Below the pieces are notes generated by a model. It made no database searches. It saw only the letters and a list, made by a program, of their open reading frames with translations, and was not told the origin of the DNA. A program made the position numbers and the translations under genes. Source: Rapana venosa (taxonomy: Eukaryota > Mollusca > Gastropoda > Neogastropoda > Muricidae). Taken from it: DNA of 64,000 nt. Shown piece after piece: positions 20,272 through 31,159 of the stretch; within the stretch, counting starts at the first letter, position 1; each line of letters begins with the position of its first letter. The DNA lies in contig CM054159.1 of assembly GCA_028751875.1 (NCBI GenBank), forward strand, positions 5,444,719 through 5,508,718. The letters run 5' to 3'.

Positions 20272-23200
20272 GTGTGTGGTGTGGTGTGTGTGTGTGGTGT
20301 GTGTGGTTGTGTTATGTGTGTGGTGTGGGTGTGGTGGGTCTGTGTGTGGTGTGGTGGTGGTGTGTGTGTGGTGTGGTGGGTTGGTGGTGGTGGTGGTGGT
20401 GTGAATTTGTGTGTGTGGTGTGGTGTTGTTGAGTGTGTAGTGGTGTGGTGTGATGTGTGTGTGTGTTTGTGGTGTGTGTGGGTTTGCTGTGTGGTGTGGT
20501 GTGTGTGTGTGGTGTGGTGTTGTGTGTGTGTGTGTGGTGGTTGGGTGTGTTGTGATGTGTGTGGATGGTGTGTGTGTATGGTTTGGTTTTGGAATGTGTG
20601 GGTGAGTGTGGTGTGGGGTGTGTGTGTAGTGTGTGGTGTGGTGTCGTGCTGTGTGTTGTGGTTGTGTGGTGGCTGTGTTATGTGTGATGGTGTGCGGGTG
20701 TGGTATGTGTGTGTCGGGGTGTGGTGGGGTGGGGGTGGGTGGGTGGGGGGTGGGGGGGTGGGGGGGGGGTGGGGGTGTGTGTGTTGGGTGGGGGGAGTGG
20801 GGGGTGTTGGGTGGGTCGGGTGTGGGGGGGGGTGGTGGGGTGGTGGGGGTGGGTGTGGGGTGGGGTGTGGGTGGGGGCTTGAGGGGAGGTGGTGTGGGGG
20901 GGGGTGTGTGGGTGGGGTGTTGGGGTGTGTGGGGGGGGGTGTGTGGGTGGTGTGGTGTGGGGGTAGTGTGGGGGTGGGGGGTGGTGGGGGTGTTGGGGGT
21001 GGGGGGGGGGGGGGTGTGGGGTGGGGGGGGTGTGGGGTGGGGGGTGGGGTTGGGGGGTGGGTGTGTGGGTGGGGGGGGTGTGGTGTGGGAGTGTGGTGGG
21101 GGGGTGTGTGTGTGTGGGTGTGGGTGTTGGGGGTGGGAGTGGGGTGGGGTGGGGGTGGGGTGGTGGTGGTGTGTGTGTGGGGTGTGGGGGTGTGTGGTGG
21201 TGTGGTGTGTGTGTGTGTGGGGTGGTGGGGTGTGTGGGGGGTGTGTGGTGTGTGGGTGAGTGTGTGGTGTGGGGTGGGGGTGTGGGTGGTGTGGTGTGGG
21301 GGGTGTGTGGTCGGTGTGGTGTGTTGTGTGTGTGGTGTGGTGGGGGTGTGGGTGGGTGGTGTGGTGGGTGTGTATGGGGTGTGGGGTGTTGGGGTGGGTG
21401 TGGGTGGGGTGTTGTGGGTGTGTGTGGTGGGGCGTGTGATGGTGGGTGTGGTGTGGTGTGTGGTGTGTGTGTGGTGTGGCGGTGTGTGTGTGTGTGGTGT
21501 GGTGTGTGTGTGGGTGTGTTGTGTGGTGTGGGGGGGGGGGGGGGGGGTGTGGTGGGGTGTGTGTGTGGTTGGGTGGTGTGTGTGGTGGGGTGTGTGTGTG
21601 TGATGTGTGGTGTGGTTGGTTGTGTGTGTGGTGTGGTGTGTGTGTGGGTGTGGTGTGGTGTGAGTGTGTGTGTGTGTGTGTGGTGTGGTGTGTGTTTTGT
21701 GTGTGGTGTGGTGGGTGTGAGTGTGTGTGTGTGGTGTGTGTGTGGTTGGGTGTGTGAGTGGGTGTGTGTGGGGGTGTGTGTGTGTGTGTGTGTGTGGTGG
21801 TGGTGTGTGTGTGTGTGTTGTGTGGTGTGTGTGTGTGTGTGTGGTTGTGGTGTGTGTGTGTGTGTGTTGGTGTGGTGTGTGTGTTGTGTGGTTTTGTGGT
21901 GATTGTGTGTGTGTGTGTGGTGTGGTGTGTGTGGTGTGTGTGGTGTGGTGTGTGTGTGTGTGTGGTTGTGGTGTGTGTGTGTGTATGGTGTGGTGTGTGT
22001 GAGTGAGTGTGGTGTGGAGTGTGTGTGAGAGTGGATGTGGTGTGAGGGAGAGTGAGTGGAGTGGTGAGTGTGATGTGTGGGGTGAGGGTGTGTGTGAGAG
22101 TGTGAGGATAAGGAGAGAATATAGAGAGAGTTTAGGATATTTTGATATATATGATATTATATTATGAGAATATATTGATTATATTGATTGATGAGAGATC
22201 AATATTATATTATATATATATATCATATTATAAATATATATATTCCCCCCCCCCCCCCCTCTATTCTCATATATATATATATTATATTATATATATATGT
22301 GTGTGGTGTAGTGTGTGTGTGTGTGTGGTGTGGTGTGTGTGTGTGTCTGTGTGTGGTGTGAGTGTGTGTGTGGGTGTGTGGTGTGGTGTGGTGTGTGTGT
22401 TGGGTGGTGTGTGTGTGTGTGTATGTGGTGTGGTGTGGGTGTGTGTATGTGGTGTGTGGATGTGTGTGTGTGGTGTGGTGTGTGTGAGAGTGTGTGGTGT
22501 GGTGAGTGTGGTGTGTGTGGTGTGGTTTGGTGTTTGTGGTGTGGTGTGTGTGTGTCGTGAGTGTGGTGTGTTGGTGTTGTGTGGTGTGTGTGTGGAATTG
22601 TGTGTGTGTGTTGTGTGTGGTGGTGTGTATGTGTGGTTTGTGGTGTGTGTGTGTGTGTGGTGTGGTGTGTGTTGTGTGTGTGGTGTTAGTGTGTGGTGTG
22701 TGGTTGTGGGTGTGTGTGTGTGAGTGGTGAAGTGTGTGTGTGTGTGTGGTGTGGAGTGTGTGTGTGTGTGGTGTGGTGTGTGTGTGTGTGTGGTGTGGTG
22801 TGTGTGTAGTGTGTGGTTGTGGTGTATGTGAAGTGTTGTGGTGATGGTTGGTGTGAGCTGTGTGTGGTGTGGTGTGGTGTGTGGGTGTGGAGTGTGTGTG
22901 TGTGTGTGGTGTGTGTGTGTGTGTGTGTGTGGTGTGGTGTGTGTGTGTTAGTGGTGTGTGTGTGTTTGTGGTGTGGTTGTGTGTGTGTGTAGTGTGGTGT
23001 GTGTGTGAGTGTGGTGTGGTGTGTGTGTGTGTGTGGTGTGTGTGTGTGTGTGTGTGTGGTGTGGTGTGTGTGTGTGTGTGAGGTGTGGTGTGTGTGTGTG
23101 TGTGGTGTGGTGTGTGTGTGTGATGTGTGTGGTGTGGTGATGTGTGTGTGTGTGGTGTGGTGTGTGTGTGTGTGTGGTGTGGTGTGGTGTGTGTGGTGTG

Positions 23201-26200
23201 GTGTGTGTGTAGTGTGTGGAGTTGGTGTTGTGTGGTGTGGTCGTGCTGTGTGTGTGTGGTGTGTGTGTGTGTGTGGTGTGGGGGTGTGTGTGTGTGTGGT
23301 GTGGTGTGGTGTGTGTTGTGTGTGTGGATGTGCTTGTGGTGTGTGTGTGTGGTGTTGTGTGGTGTGAGTGTGTGTGTGGTGTGGTGTGTGTGTGTGTGTG
23401 GTGTTTGTGTTTGTGTGTGTGTGTGGTGTGGTGTGTGTGTGTGTGTGGTGTGGTGTGTGTGTGTGTGGGTGTGGTGTGTGAGTGAGTGTGGTGTTGTGTG
23501 GGTGTGTGTGTGGTGTGGGTGTGTGTGTGTGTTGGTGTGGTGTGTGTGTGTGTTGTGGTGTGGTGTCGTGTGTGTGTGTGTGTGGTGTGTGGTCTGTGTG
23601 TTGTGTGTGTGTGGTGGGGTGTGTGTGAGTGTATGGGTGTGGTGTGATGTGTGTGTGTGGTTTAGTGGTGTGTGTAGTGTGTGTAGTGTGGTGTGGTGTG
23701 TGTGTGTGTGGTGTGTGTGTGTGTGTGGTGATTGGTGTGGGTGTGTGTGTGGTGTGGAGTGTGTTGTGTGTGTGTGTGGTGTGGTGTGTGTGTGTGTGTG
23801 GTGTGGTGTGTGTGTTGTTGTGGTGTTGGTGAGTGTGTGCGAGCGTGTGGTGTTGGTGTGTGTGTGAGTGTGGTGTGGCTGTGAGTGTGTGTGTGGTGTG
23901 GTAGTGGGTGGGTGTGGTTGTGGAGAGAGTGTGGTGTGGTGTGAGTGTGGTGTGGTGTGGTATGTGTGTGTGTGGTGCAGTGTGTGTGTGTGTTGTGGGC
24001 TGTGTGTGTGTGTGTGTGGTGTGGTGTGTGTGTTGTGTGTGGTAGTGGTGTGTGTGTGTGTGTGTGTGTGTGGTGTGGTGTGTGGTGTGTGGTGTGGTGT
24101 GTGTGTGTGTGTGTGGTGTGGTGTGTGTGTGTGTGGTGTGTGTTGTGGTGTGAGTGAGTGATGTGGTGTGGTGTGTGTGTGATGTGTGGTGTGGTAGTGT
24201 GTGTGTGTGTGGGTGGTGTGTGTGTGTGTGAGGTGTGGTGTGTGTGTGAGTGGTGTGGTGTGTGTGTGATGTGTGTGGTGTGGTGTGTGTGTTGTATGTG
24301 GTGTGGTGTGTGTGTGGTGTGGTGTTGTGTGTGTGTGTGGTGGTGGTGAGTGTGTGAGTGAGTGTGGTGTGGTGTGTGTTGTTGTGTGTGTGGTGAGGTG
24401 TGTGTGTGGTGTGGTGTGTGTGTGGGTGTGGTTTGTGGAGTGTGTGTGTGGTGAGTGTGGTGTGGTGAGTGTGTGTGTGTTGTTTGGTGTGTGTGTGAGT
24501 GTGTGGTGTTGGTGATGTGTGTGTGTGTGTGGTGTGTGTGTGTGTGTGTGGTGTGGTGTGTGTGTGTGTGTTGTGGTGAGGTGTGTGTGTGTGAGTGGTG
24601 TGGTGTGTGAGTCGTGTGTGTGGTGTGGTGTGTGTGAGTTTGTGTGGTGGAGGTGTGTTGTGTGGTGTGATGTGTGTGAGTGTGTGTGTGGAGTGGTGAG
24701 TGTGAGTGTGTGGTGTGGTTTGTGTGATGTGTGTGTGGTTTGTGTGTGTGTGTGTGTGTGGTGTGGTGGTGTGTGTGTGTGGTTGTGTGGTGTTGATGTG
24801 TGTGTGGTGTGGTGTGTGTGTGCGTGTGGTGTGGGATGTGTGTGTGTTGTGGTGTGGGTGTGTGTGTGTGTGTGGTTGTGGTGTGTTGTGTGTGTGTGGT
24901 GTGGTGTGTGTGGTGTGTGGTGTGGAGTGTGTGTGTGTGAGTGTGGTGTGTGGTGTGTGTGTTGTGTGTGGTGGGGTGTGTGTGTGTGTGTGTGGTGTGG
25001 GTGTGTGTGTGTGTGAGTGGTGTGTGTGTGTGTGTGTGGTGTGGTTGTGTGTGTTGTGTGTGGTTGTGGTGTTGTGCTGTGTGGGTGTGGTGTGTGTGTG
25101 TGTGTGGCGTGTGTGTGTGTGGTGTGGTGTGGTGTGTGTGTGGTGTGTGTGTGTGTTGGTGGTGTGGTGTGTGTGTGTGTTTGGTGTGGTGTGTGTGTGT
25201 GAGGAGGTGTGGTGGTGTGTGTGTGTGAGGTGTTGTGTGTGTGTGGTGTGTGTGGTGTGGTGTGTGTGTGTGTGTGGTGATGTGTGTGTGAGTGTGTGTG
25301 GGTGGAGTGTGTGTGTGTGTGGTGTGGTGTGTGTGTGTGTGTGGTGTGGTGTGTGTGTGTGTGTGGTAGGTAGTGTGTGTGTGTGTGGTGTCGGTGTTGT
25401 GTGTGTGTGAGTGTGTGGTGTGGATGTGGTGAGTTGTGTGGTGTGGTGTGTGTGTTGTGTGTGGTGTGGTGAGTGTGTGTGTGTGGTGTTGGTGTGTTTG
25501 TGTGTGTGTGGTGTGTGGTGTGTTTGTGTGTGTGTGTGTTATGGTGTGTGTGTGTGAGTGTTGTGTGTGTGGTGTGTGTGTGATAGTAGGTGTGTTGTGT
25601 GTGTGAGTGGTGTGTGTGTGTGTGTGGTGTGTTGTGTGTGTGTTGTGGTGTGGTGTGGTGTGTGTGTGGTGTGGTGTGTGTGTGTGTGTGTGATGGTGTG
25701 AGTGTGTGTGTGGTGTGGTTGTGTGTGATGTGTGGTGTGTGTGTGGTGTGTGTGGTGTGGTGTTGCTGGTGTGTGTGTGTGTGTGGTGTGGGTGTGTGTG
25801 TGTGTGGAGTGGTGTGTGTTTTGTGTGTGTGGTTTGGTGTGTGAGCAGGTGTGGTTGTGGAGTGGTGTGTGTGTGTGTGTTGGTAGTTGGGTGTGAGTTG
25901 TGAGAGTGTGTGAGTGTGTGTGTGGTGTGGTGAGTGTGTGTGTGTGGTTTGGTGTGAGGTGTGGTGTGGTGTGGTGTTGTGAGTGTGTGATGGGTGGGTG
26001 TGTGAGTGTGTGGTGTGGTGTGTTGGTGTGTGGTGTGGTGTGAGTGTGTGTGTGGTGTGGTGTGAGTGTGTGTGTGGTGTGGCGTGTGTGTGTAGTGTGT
26101 GGAGTGGTGTGTGTGTGTGTGTGGTGTGGTGTGTGTTGTGTGTGGTGTGGTGTGAGTGTGGTGTGGTGTGGTGTGTGTTGTGTGTGTGGTGTGGTGTTGT

Positions 26201-27925
26201 GTGTGTGTGTGGTGTGGTGTTGGTGTGTTGTGTGGTGTGGAAGTGTGTTGTGTGTGGTGTGGTGTGTGTGTGTGTGGGTGTGGTGTGTGTGTCGGTGTGG
26301 TGTGGTGTGTGGGAGTGTGTGGTGTGGTGTGTGTGTAGTGTGAGTGCTAGATGGTGTGAGTGTGTGTGTGCTTGAGGGTGTGTGTGTGTGTGGTGTGGTG
26401 TGTGTGTGTGTGTGGTGTTGTGTGTGTGTGTGTGTGTGTAGTGTGGTGTGTGAGTGGTGTGGTGTGATGTGTGTGTGTGTGTTGTGTGGTGTGTGTGTGA
26501 GTGTTGTGGTGTGGTGTTGTGTGTGTGTGTGGTTGTGGCTGTGTGTGTGTGTAATGTGGTTGTGGTGTGTGTGTGTGTATGTGGTGTGGGTGTGTGTGTT
26601 GGTGTGGTGTTGTGTGTGTGTGTGTGGTGTTGTGTGTGTGTGTGTGTGGTGTGGTGTGTGTGTGTGAGTGTGGTGTGGTGTTGTGTGTGTTGTGGTGTGG
26701 TGTGTTGTGGTGTGTGTGTGGTGTGGTTGTGGTGTGTGTGTCGTGTGTGGTGTGGTGTGTGTGTGTGTGTGGTGTGGTGGGTGTGTGGTGTGTGGTGTGG
26801 TGTGTGGGTGTGTGTGTGGTGTGGTGTGTTGTGTGTGTGTGGTGTGGTGTTGGGTGTGTGTGTGAGTGGTGTGTGTGTGTGTGGGTTTGTTGGTGTTTAG
26901 TGTGAGTTGTGTGTGGGTGTGGTTGTGTGTGTGTGTGAGTGTGGTGTGGTGTGTGTGTGGTGTTGGTGTGGTGTGTGTGTGTGTGTGTGGTGTGGTGGTT
27001 TGTGTGTAGTGTGGTGTGGTTTGTGTGAGTGTGTGTGGTGCGTTGTGTGAGTGTGTGTGGTGTGGTGTGTGTGTGTGTGTGGTGTGGTGTTGTGTGGTGT
27101 AATGTGGTTGGTGTGTGTGTGTGTGTGGTGTGGTGTGTGTGTGTGTATTGTGTGGTGTTGTGTGTGTGTGTGTGGTATGTGGTGTGTGTGTGTGTGGTGT
27201 GTGTGTGTGTGTGGAGTGGTGTGTGAGTGTGTTTGGAGTGGTGTGTGTGTGTGTGGAGTGGTGTGTGTGGGTTTGTGGTGTGGTGTGTGTGTGTGTGTGG
27301 TGTGGTGTGTGTGGTGTGTGGGTGTGGTGTGTGTGTGTGTGTGGTGTCGCGGTGTGTGTGTGTGTTTGGTGTGGTGTGTGTTTGAGTGGTGTGGTGTGTG
27401 TGTGTGTGTGGTGTGGTGTGTGTGGGGTGGTGGTGTGTGTGTGTGTGTGTGTGTCGTCGTGTGTGTGTGTGTGTGTGTTTGGTGTGTGTGTGTGTGTGTG
27501 TGGTTGTGTGTGTGTGTGGAGTGTGTGGTGTGGTTGTGTTGGTGTGTTGGGGTGGTGTGAGTTGGTTGGTAGTGTGGTGGTTGGTGTGTGGGTGTGTTGG
27601 TGTGTGGTGGTTGGTGTGTGGTGGTTGGTAGTGTGGTGGTTGGTGTGTGGTGGTTGGTGTGTGTGGGTTGGTGTGAGTGGGGTTGGTTGTGTGTGGGATG
27701 GTTGTGTGTGGTGTGTGTGTATGGTGTGAGTGTGTGGTGTGTGTGTGGTGAGTGTGTGGTGTGTTGTGTGGTGTGGGTGTGGTGTGGTGTGCGTGCGGGT
27801 GTGTGCGTGCGAGATGTGCGTGCGGTGTGCGTGCGGTGCGTGCGTGCCGTAGACGTGCGAGCGAGCGTGTGTGTGTGGTGTAATGCGCGTTGTGTGTGTG
27901 GCGAGCGTGCTTGTCATGTGTGTGT
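20272..27925. repeat. Giant G/T satellite, about 7.6 kb
   Basis: The + strand is almost purely G and T. From 20272 to about 21560 it is G-rich with many GGGG runs. After that a 22-26 bp pattern dominates: GTGTGGTGTG followed by a TG run. It begins abruptly after AGCTGAGACAAAGGTCAAAG, inside what should be intron. It ends by grading into the ordinary GT array of U3 and its TGATCGTG core. The first 5,169 bases are repeated exactly at 36652-41820. No genes can be called in it. Confidence 0.95.
22128..22303. repeat. AT-rich island with a poly-C run inside the GT satellite
   Basis: About 175 bp of AATATATTGATTATAT-type sequence interrupts the satellite, including a 14-base C run (about 22246-22259) in the middle of (TA)n. 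It is the only A/C-containing stretch of this size in the array. Identical at 38508-38683. Confidence 0.9.
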
Positions 27926-28265
27926 GTCTGTGATCGTGTGGTGTATGTCTAAGTGTAGTGTGTAAGTGTTTGTGTGCGCGCATGCACGCGTCCATGTTTG
28001 CGTCAGTCTGAGGCATGGCGTCTGAGTGCATGTGTGTGTGTGTGAGTGGTGTGTGTTTGTTGTGTGTTGTTTGTGTGTGTGTGTTTGTGTGCGTGTGTGT
28101 CTGTGAGTGTGCGTGCGTGCGTGTCAATGTATGTGTCCGTGATCGTGTGTGTTTTGTTTAAGTGTGTATGTGTAAGTGTTTGTGTGCACGCATGAACGAT
28201 CCATGTGTGCGTTTGCTGTGCATGCGTCTGAGTGCATGTGTGTCTGTGTGTGTGTGTCTGTGTGT
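27926..28265. repeat. GT array with two higher-order cores, U3
   Basis: Two copies of the TGATCGTGTG, AAGTGT, GTGCACGCATG core, at about 27930 and 28138, lie roughly 205 bp apart. This is the same higher-order pattern as in U1 and U6. Confidence 0.8.
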
Positions 28266-28520
28266 GCGATGGTGGCCAGGGCGTGTGACGTAAAATTATG
28301 TTGCAAGATGAAAGTTGAATGTCCTGAAAGTCATAAAAGGAGGAAAATTTGGGGAGGAAAGGAGAGCGGAGCAGGGAGGAGGAGAAGGATAACAGCCTGA
28401 CAGAAAACATACAGACGACAGAGGAGACACAGCGATAAACAGAGAGGACAGACAGTGTCAGGAGTAAGTAGAAAAGCCAGAGATATAGAGTTTGGCAGTA
28501 ATAGATAAATAAAAGTGCGG
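28266..28520. repeat. Conserved spacer between GT and AC arms, U3
   Basis: GGCCAGGGCGTGTGACGTAA to TTGGCAGTAATAGATAA, close to the U1 version. Confidence 0.8.
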
Positions 28521-28852
28521 CTGCGCACACACACACCACACGCACACCACAAACACACCACACACACACACACAACACTACACACACACATACAACACAC
28601 CACACAAACACACAACAACATTACAACACAACCACACACAACAACACACACATACAAACACACACACACAACACCACACCCAACCACACACACAACACAC
28701 ACCACCACCACACCACACATACCCCAACCACCCACACACCCAACACACACACACCCAACCACACACACACACACCACACACACACACACACCACACACTC
28801 ACCACACACACACACACACACACACAACACACAACACACACCCCACACCACA
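28521..28852. repeat. AC-rich array, U3
   Basis: ACACACACCACACGCAC repeats up to ACTAAATTGGAAGC. Only spurious histidine/threonine frames. Confidence 0.95.
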
Positions 28853-29842
28853 CTAAATTGGAAGCTTCTCAATTGTTTAATGACTTCTTTTAAAAGTTTT
28901 CATGTTAAGAGTAAGGTACTTTCAACAGCCAGTTGCAAAAGCCCTTAACAAATTCACCATCACGCTACGCCTTCATTTTTCCAAAAATAAAACATTTGCT
29001 TTTTAGTTTAAAATATTATAATATACGGCTGCAAACTTTTGATAACCAATTGCCTATGCTAAAACCTTTCGATGCTGGTCCCAAAAAAAAATACCTACTA
29101 CAACTTCTGTGGAAAGAGACTGGAGCACATGAGCGTGTGTTAATACACGGGAAGAAAAGTAACCTGAAAGAAGATCTAACATTTACCTGCATAAAACACT
29201 ACATTGCATGGCTGAAAAACGAGCCAGCAAGCCCTGTAGATTTAAAATCAGTTACCAACTCTTGTCTAAAACAGTGAACGTCGACCTCAAAAAGAGCAAC
29301 GATCAAGCCACGTTGTCCTGCTCTTCCCTTTAAAACAAAACAAAACCAAAAGCATTTCCTGATGGTCAGCTCTATTTAAGCACGACACTATTTCCAAATC
29401 GGCGCAACTGAAGAATGTTCCGACCGTTGCCATTACAGAGAGGTAAATGAAGGAGGGTTTTTTTAATCTTAGGACTCTCAAACTATGAAGTTTTCCCATT
29501 TTTAGACCAAATTTAAAAATATCTTAGAATCCTTAAAAACTATGAAGAGTCCCATTATAGACAATCAGGTTTGTTTTTTTAAAAAAGAAAATAGTACTGG
29601 AACTGAAATGTAGGGGTTATCTTTAAAAAAAAAATTGTATTGCAAGAAATACGTGCAAACTTGGAGGGAGAATAAGGAGCAGAAAGAGCCCTTTAAAAGC
29701 CTAAATTCTATAAAATAAAATAAAATTAAAAAAGGAAAAGGTGGGGATACACGGTAAAGGCGGCAGGTGACACGTACACAAGCACGCACCTCACCTTCAC
29801 CTAAGCGGATCACGAGAAGCTTTGGAAGGCCCGGAACCACGC
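28853..29842. other. AT-rich conserved non-coding block, U3
   Basis: Equivalent of 6011-7017. The right end reads CACGTACACAAGCACGCACC and TTCACCTAAGCGG, the type I variant shared with U1. No genes seen. Confidence 0.5.
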
Positions 29843-30481
29843 CTAGCTGTTGGACATCGACCAGACAACCCCGAATGGACCAAGGCTGCAGCAGATGACC
29901 AGGACGATGGCGGCAGTGCTGTACAGCCTCGCGGGTCATCGTACGTCCAAACTCACCAGCAAGACCACAGCCGCCAAGACCAGCAGCAGTGGTCAGTAAA
30001 GCCTGGCGCCGTTCGCCAGGCGCTCCGTGGGCCTCTCCTCAGGAACTCCAGGAAGGACGATCCCAGTCTCAGCCCACGGGGAAGAGTCTGGCGGAGCATC
30101 GACAAAGGTTCGGCGAGGTAGTTGCTCTCCGTTTCAAAAATCTTCTCCCGCCTGGCTTTGACGGAAGCCTCCGTTCTGCGTGGTAGGTGGTGGTTGTCCC
30201 TTGTTTTTTTGCGGGCTGGCTGCAACGGTCACCTGCTCCATGGTGGATTGTCGGGGTGCTCTGCCGAGTTGCTTATCAAAGAGCTGCGGGCCGGAGGTCG
30301 GTGCTGCCCTGTGGGGGAAAGGCAAGAAGGGATCTAGACAGACAGTGGTGGCAGCAGCAGCGGCAGCAGCAGCCAGTGGCTCACTCCAAGGAGGGCCAGG
30401 ATGTTTGACCGCCACGTCTTCAGAGGCGCTCTGCGGGGGCCCTGGCCTCCGCCTCAGACTCGGACTCGCCGGGCTCCCTGG
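29843..30481 (-). pseudogene. Frameshifted copy of the terminal exon, U3
   Basis: Recognisable pieces on the minus strand are the alanine run with TTVCLDP, then TLPRGLRLGSSFLEFLRRG, in more than one frame. The membrane segments are lost to frameshifts. The splice acceptor and the downstream 53-bp repeat (30490-30650) are kept. Confidence 0.8.
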
Positions 30482-30489
30482 CTGTAAAG

Positions 30490-30660
30490 AGTTAATTTTA
30501 GTTTCGTGTATTAGCGTGTGGTTGGTTCTTCCCCCTGAAGTGTTAATTTAAGTTTCGTTGTTTTAGAGTGTGGATAGGTTCTTTCCCCCTGAAGTGTTTA
30601 TTTTAGTTTCGTTGTTATAGAGTGTGTTAGGTTCTTCCGCCCTGAAGTGTTCATTGTAGG
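30490..30660. repeat. 53-bp tandem repeat, U3
   Basis: Three copies of the GTTAATTTTAGTTTCG to CCTGAAGT unit with scattered substitutions, as at 7660-7830. Confidence 0.9.
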
Positions 30661-30805
30661 ATTAGGCATGTACTGCTGTTATTGTACTTTCGAAGTGAAG
30701 GTAACCAGTTTGAATTTAAGCTCTTTGTTATTGAGGTTTACTTGTTCGTTTTCGGAATGCGTTATTAATATAAGTCGTACACTTCTGGCGAGCTCAATTG
30801 CTCCA

Positions 30806-31020
30806 TAAAAAGAAAATAGGTACGGTAGGTAGTAGGTAGGTAGGTAGGTAGGTAGGTAGATAGAAAGATAGAATCGATCAGATGATAGCTAAGATAGCTA
30901 GATCGGTAGATATAGATAGACTTGATAGATAGCTCGCATAGATAGGATAGATAGATAGATCGCTAGATAGTATAGATAGATCGTTAGATTGATAGATAGA
31001 TAGGATTAGCTAGATAGACG
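30806..31020. repeat. GGTA/GATA microsatellite at an abrupt junction
   Basis: Intron sequence matching U1 (GCGAGCTC, TTGCTC, ATAAAAAG at 7955-7978) stops at about 30805 and is replaced by GGTAGGTA and then irregular GATA repeats. These lead straight into the second copy of the 10.8-kb duplication. Confidence 0.85.
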
Positions 31021-31159
31021 TCGGCAACTCTAACGGAGTGGCTCGCGAATGTCACAATCCGAGATGAAAGCACACGCCTTTTCCTCGGAAAGAAACAAAT
31101 AAACAAAGTCAAACTCTTAATCATTCAGCAAAGACCAGACTATACTCTTCCCATCTTCT

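Larger units (their letters stand above)
14652..25440. repeat. First copy of an exact 10,789-bp duplication
   Basis: Every line compared from AACGGAGTGGCTCGCG to GGTGAGTTGTGTG is identical to 31032-41820 at a constant offset of 16,380. The left edge is sharp: three of the eleven bases just before it differ. The right edge is also sharp: the first copy continues as GT satellite, whereas the second changes to CTAACTATTATTC. The segment spans a LINE, a SINE, the GT/AC arms, a broken terminal exon and about 5.2 kb of satellite. Confidence 0.97.

Noticed and set aside
20272..21603. 443-residue plus-strand frame rich in Val, Cys, Trp and Gly
   Set aside because: Direct translation of GTGTGG and GGGG repeats, with no domain or start context.
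25539..28127. 862-residue minus-strand open frame rich in His/Thr
   Set aside because: It is the A/C strand of the G/T satellite. A strand of only A and C cannot contain a stop codon, so length carries no information.
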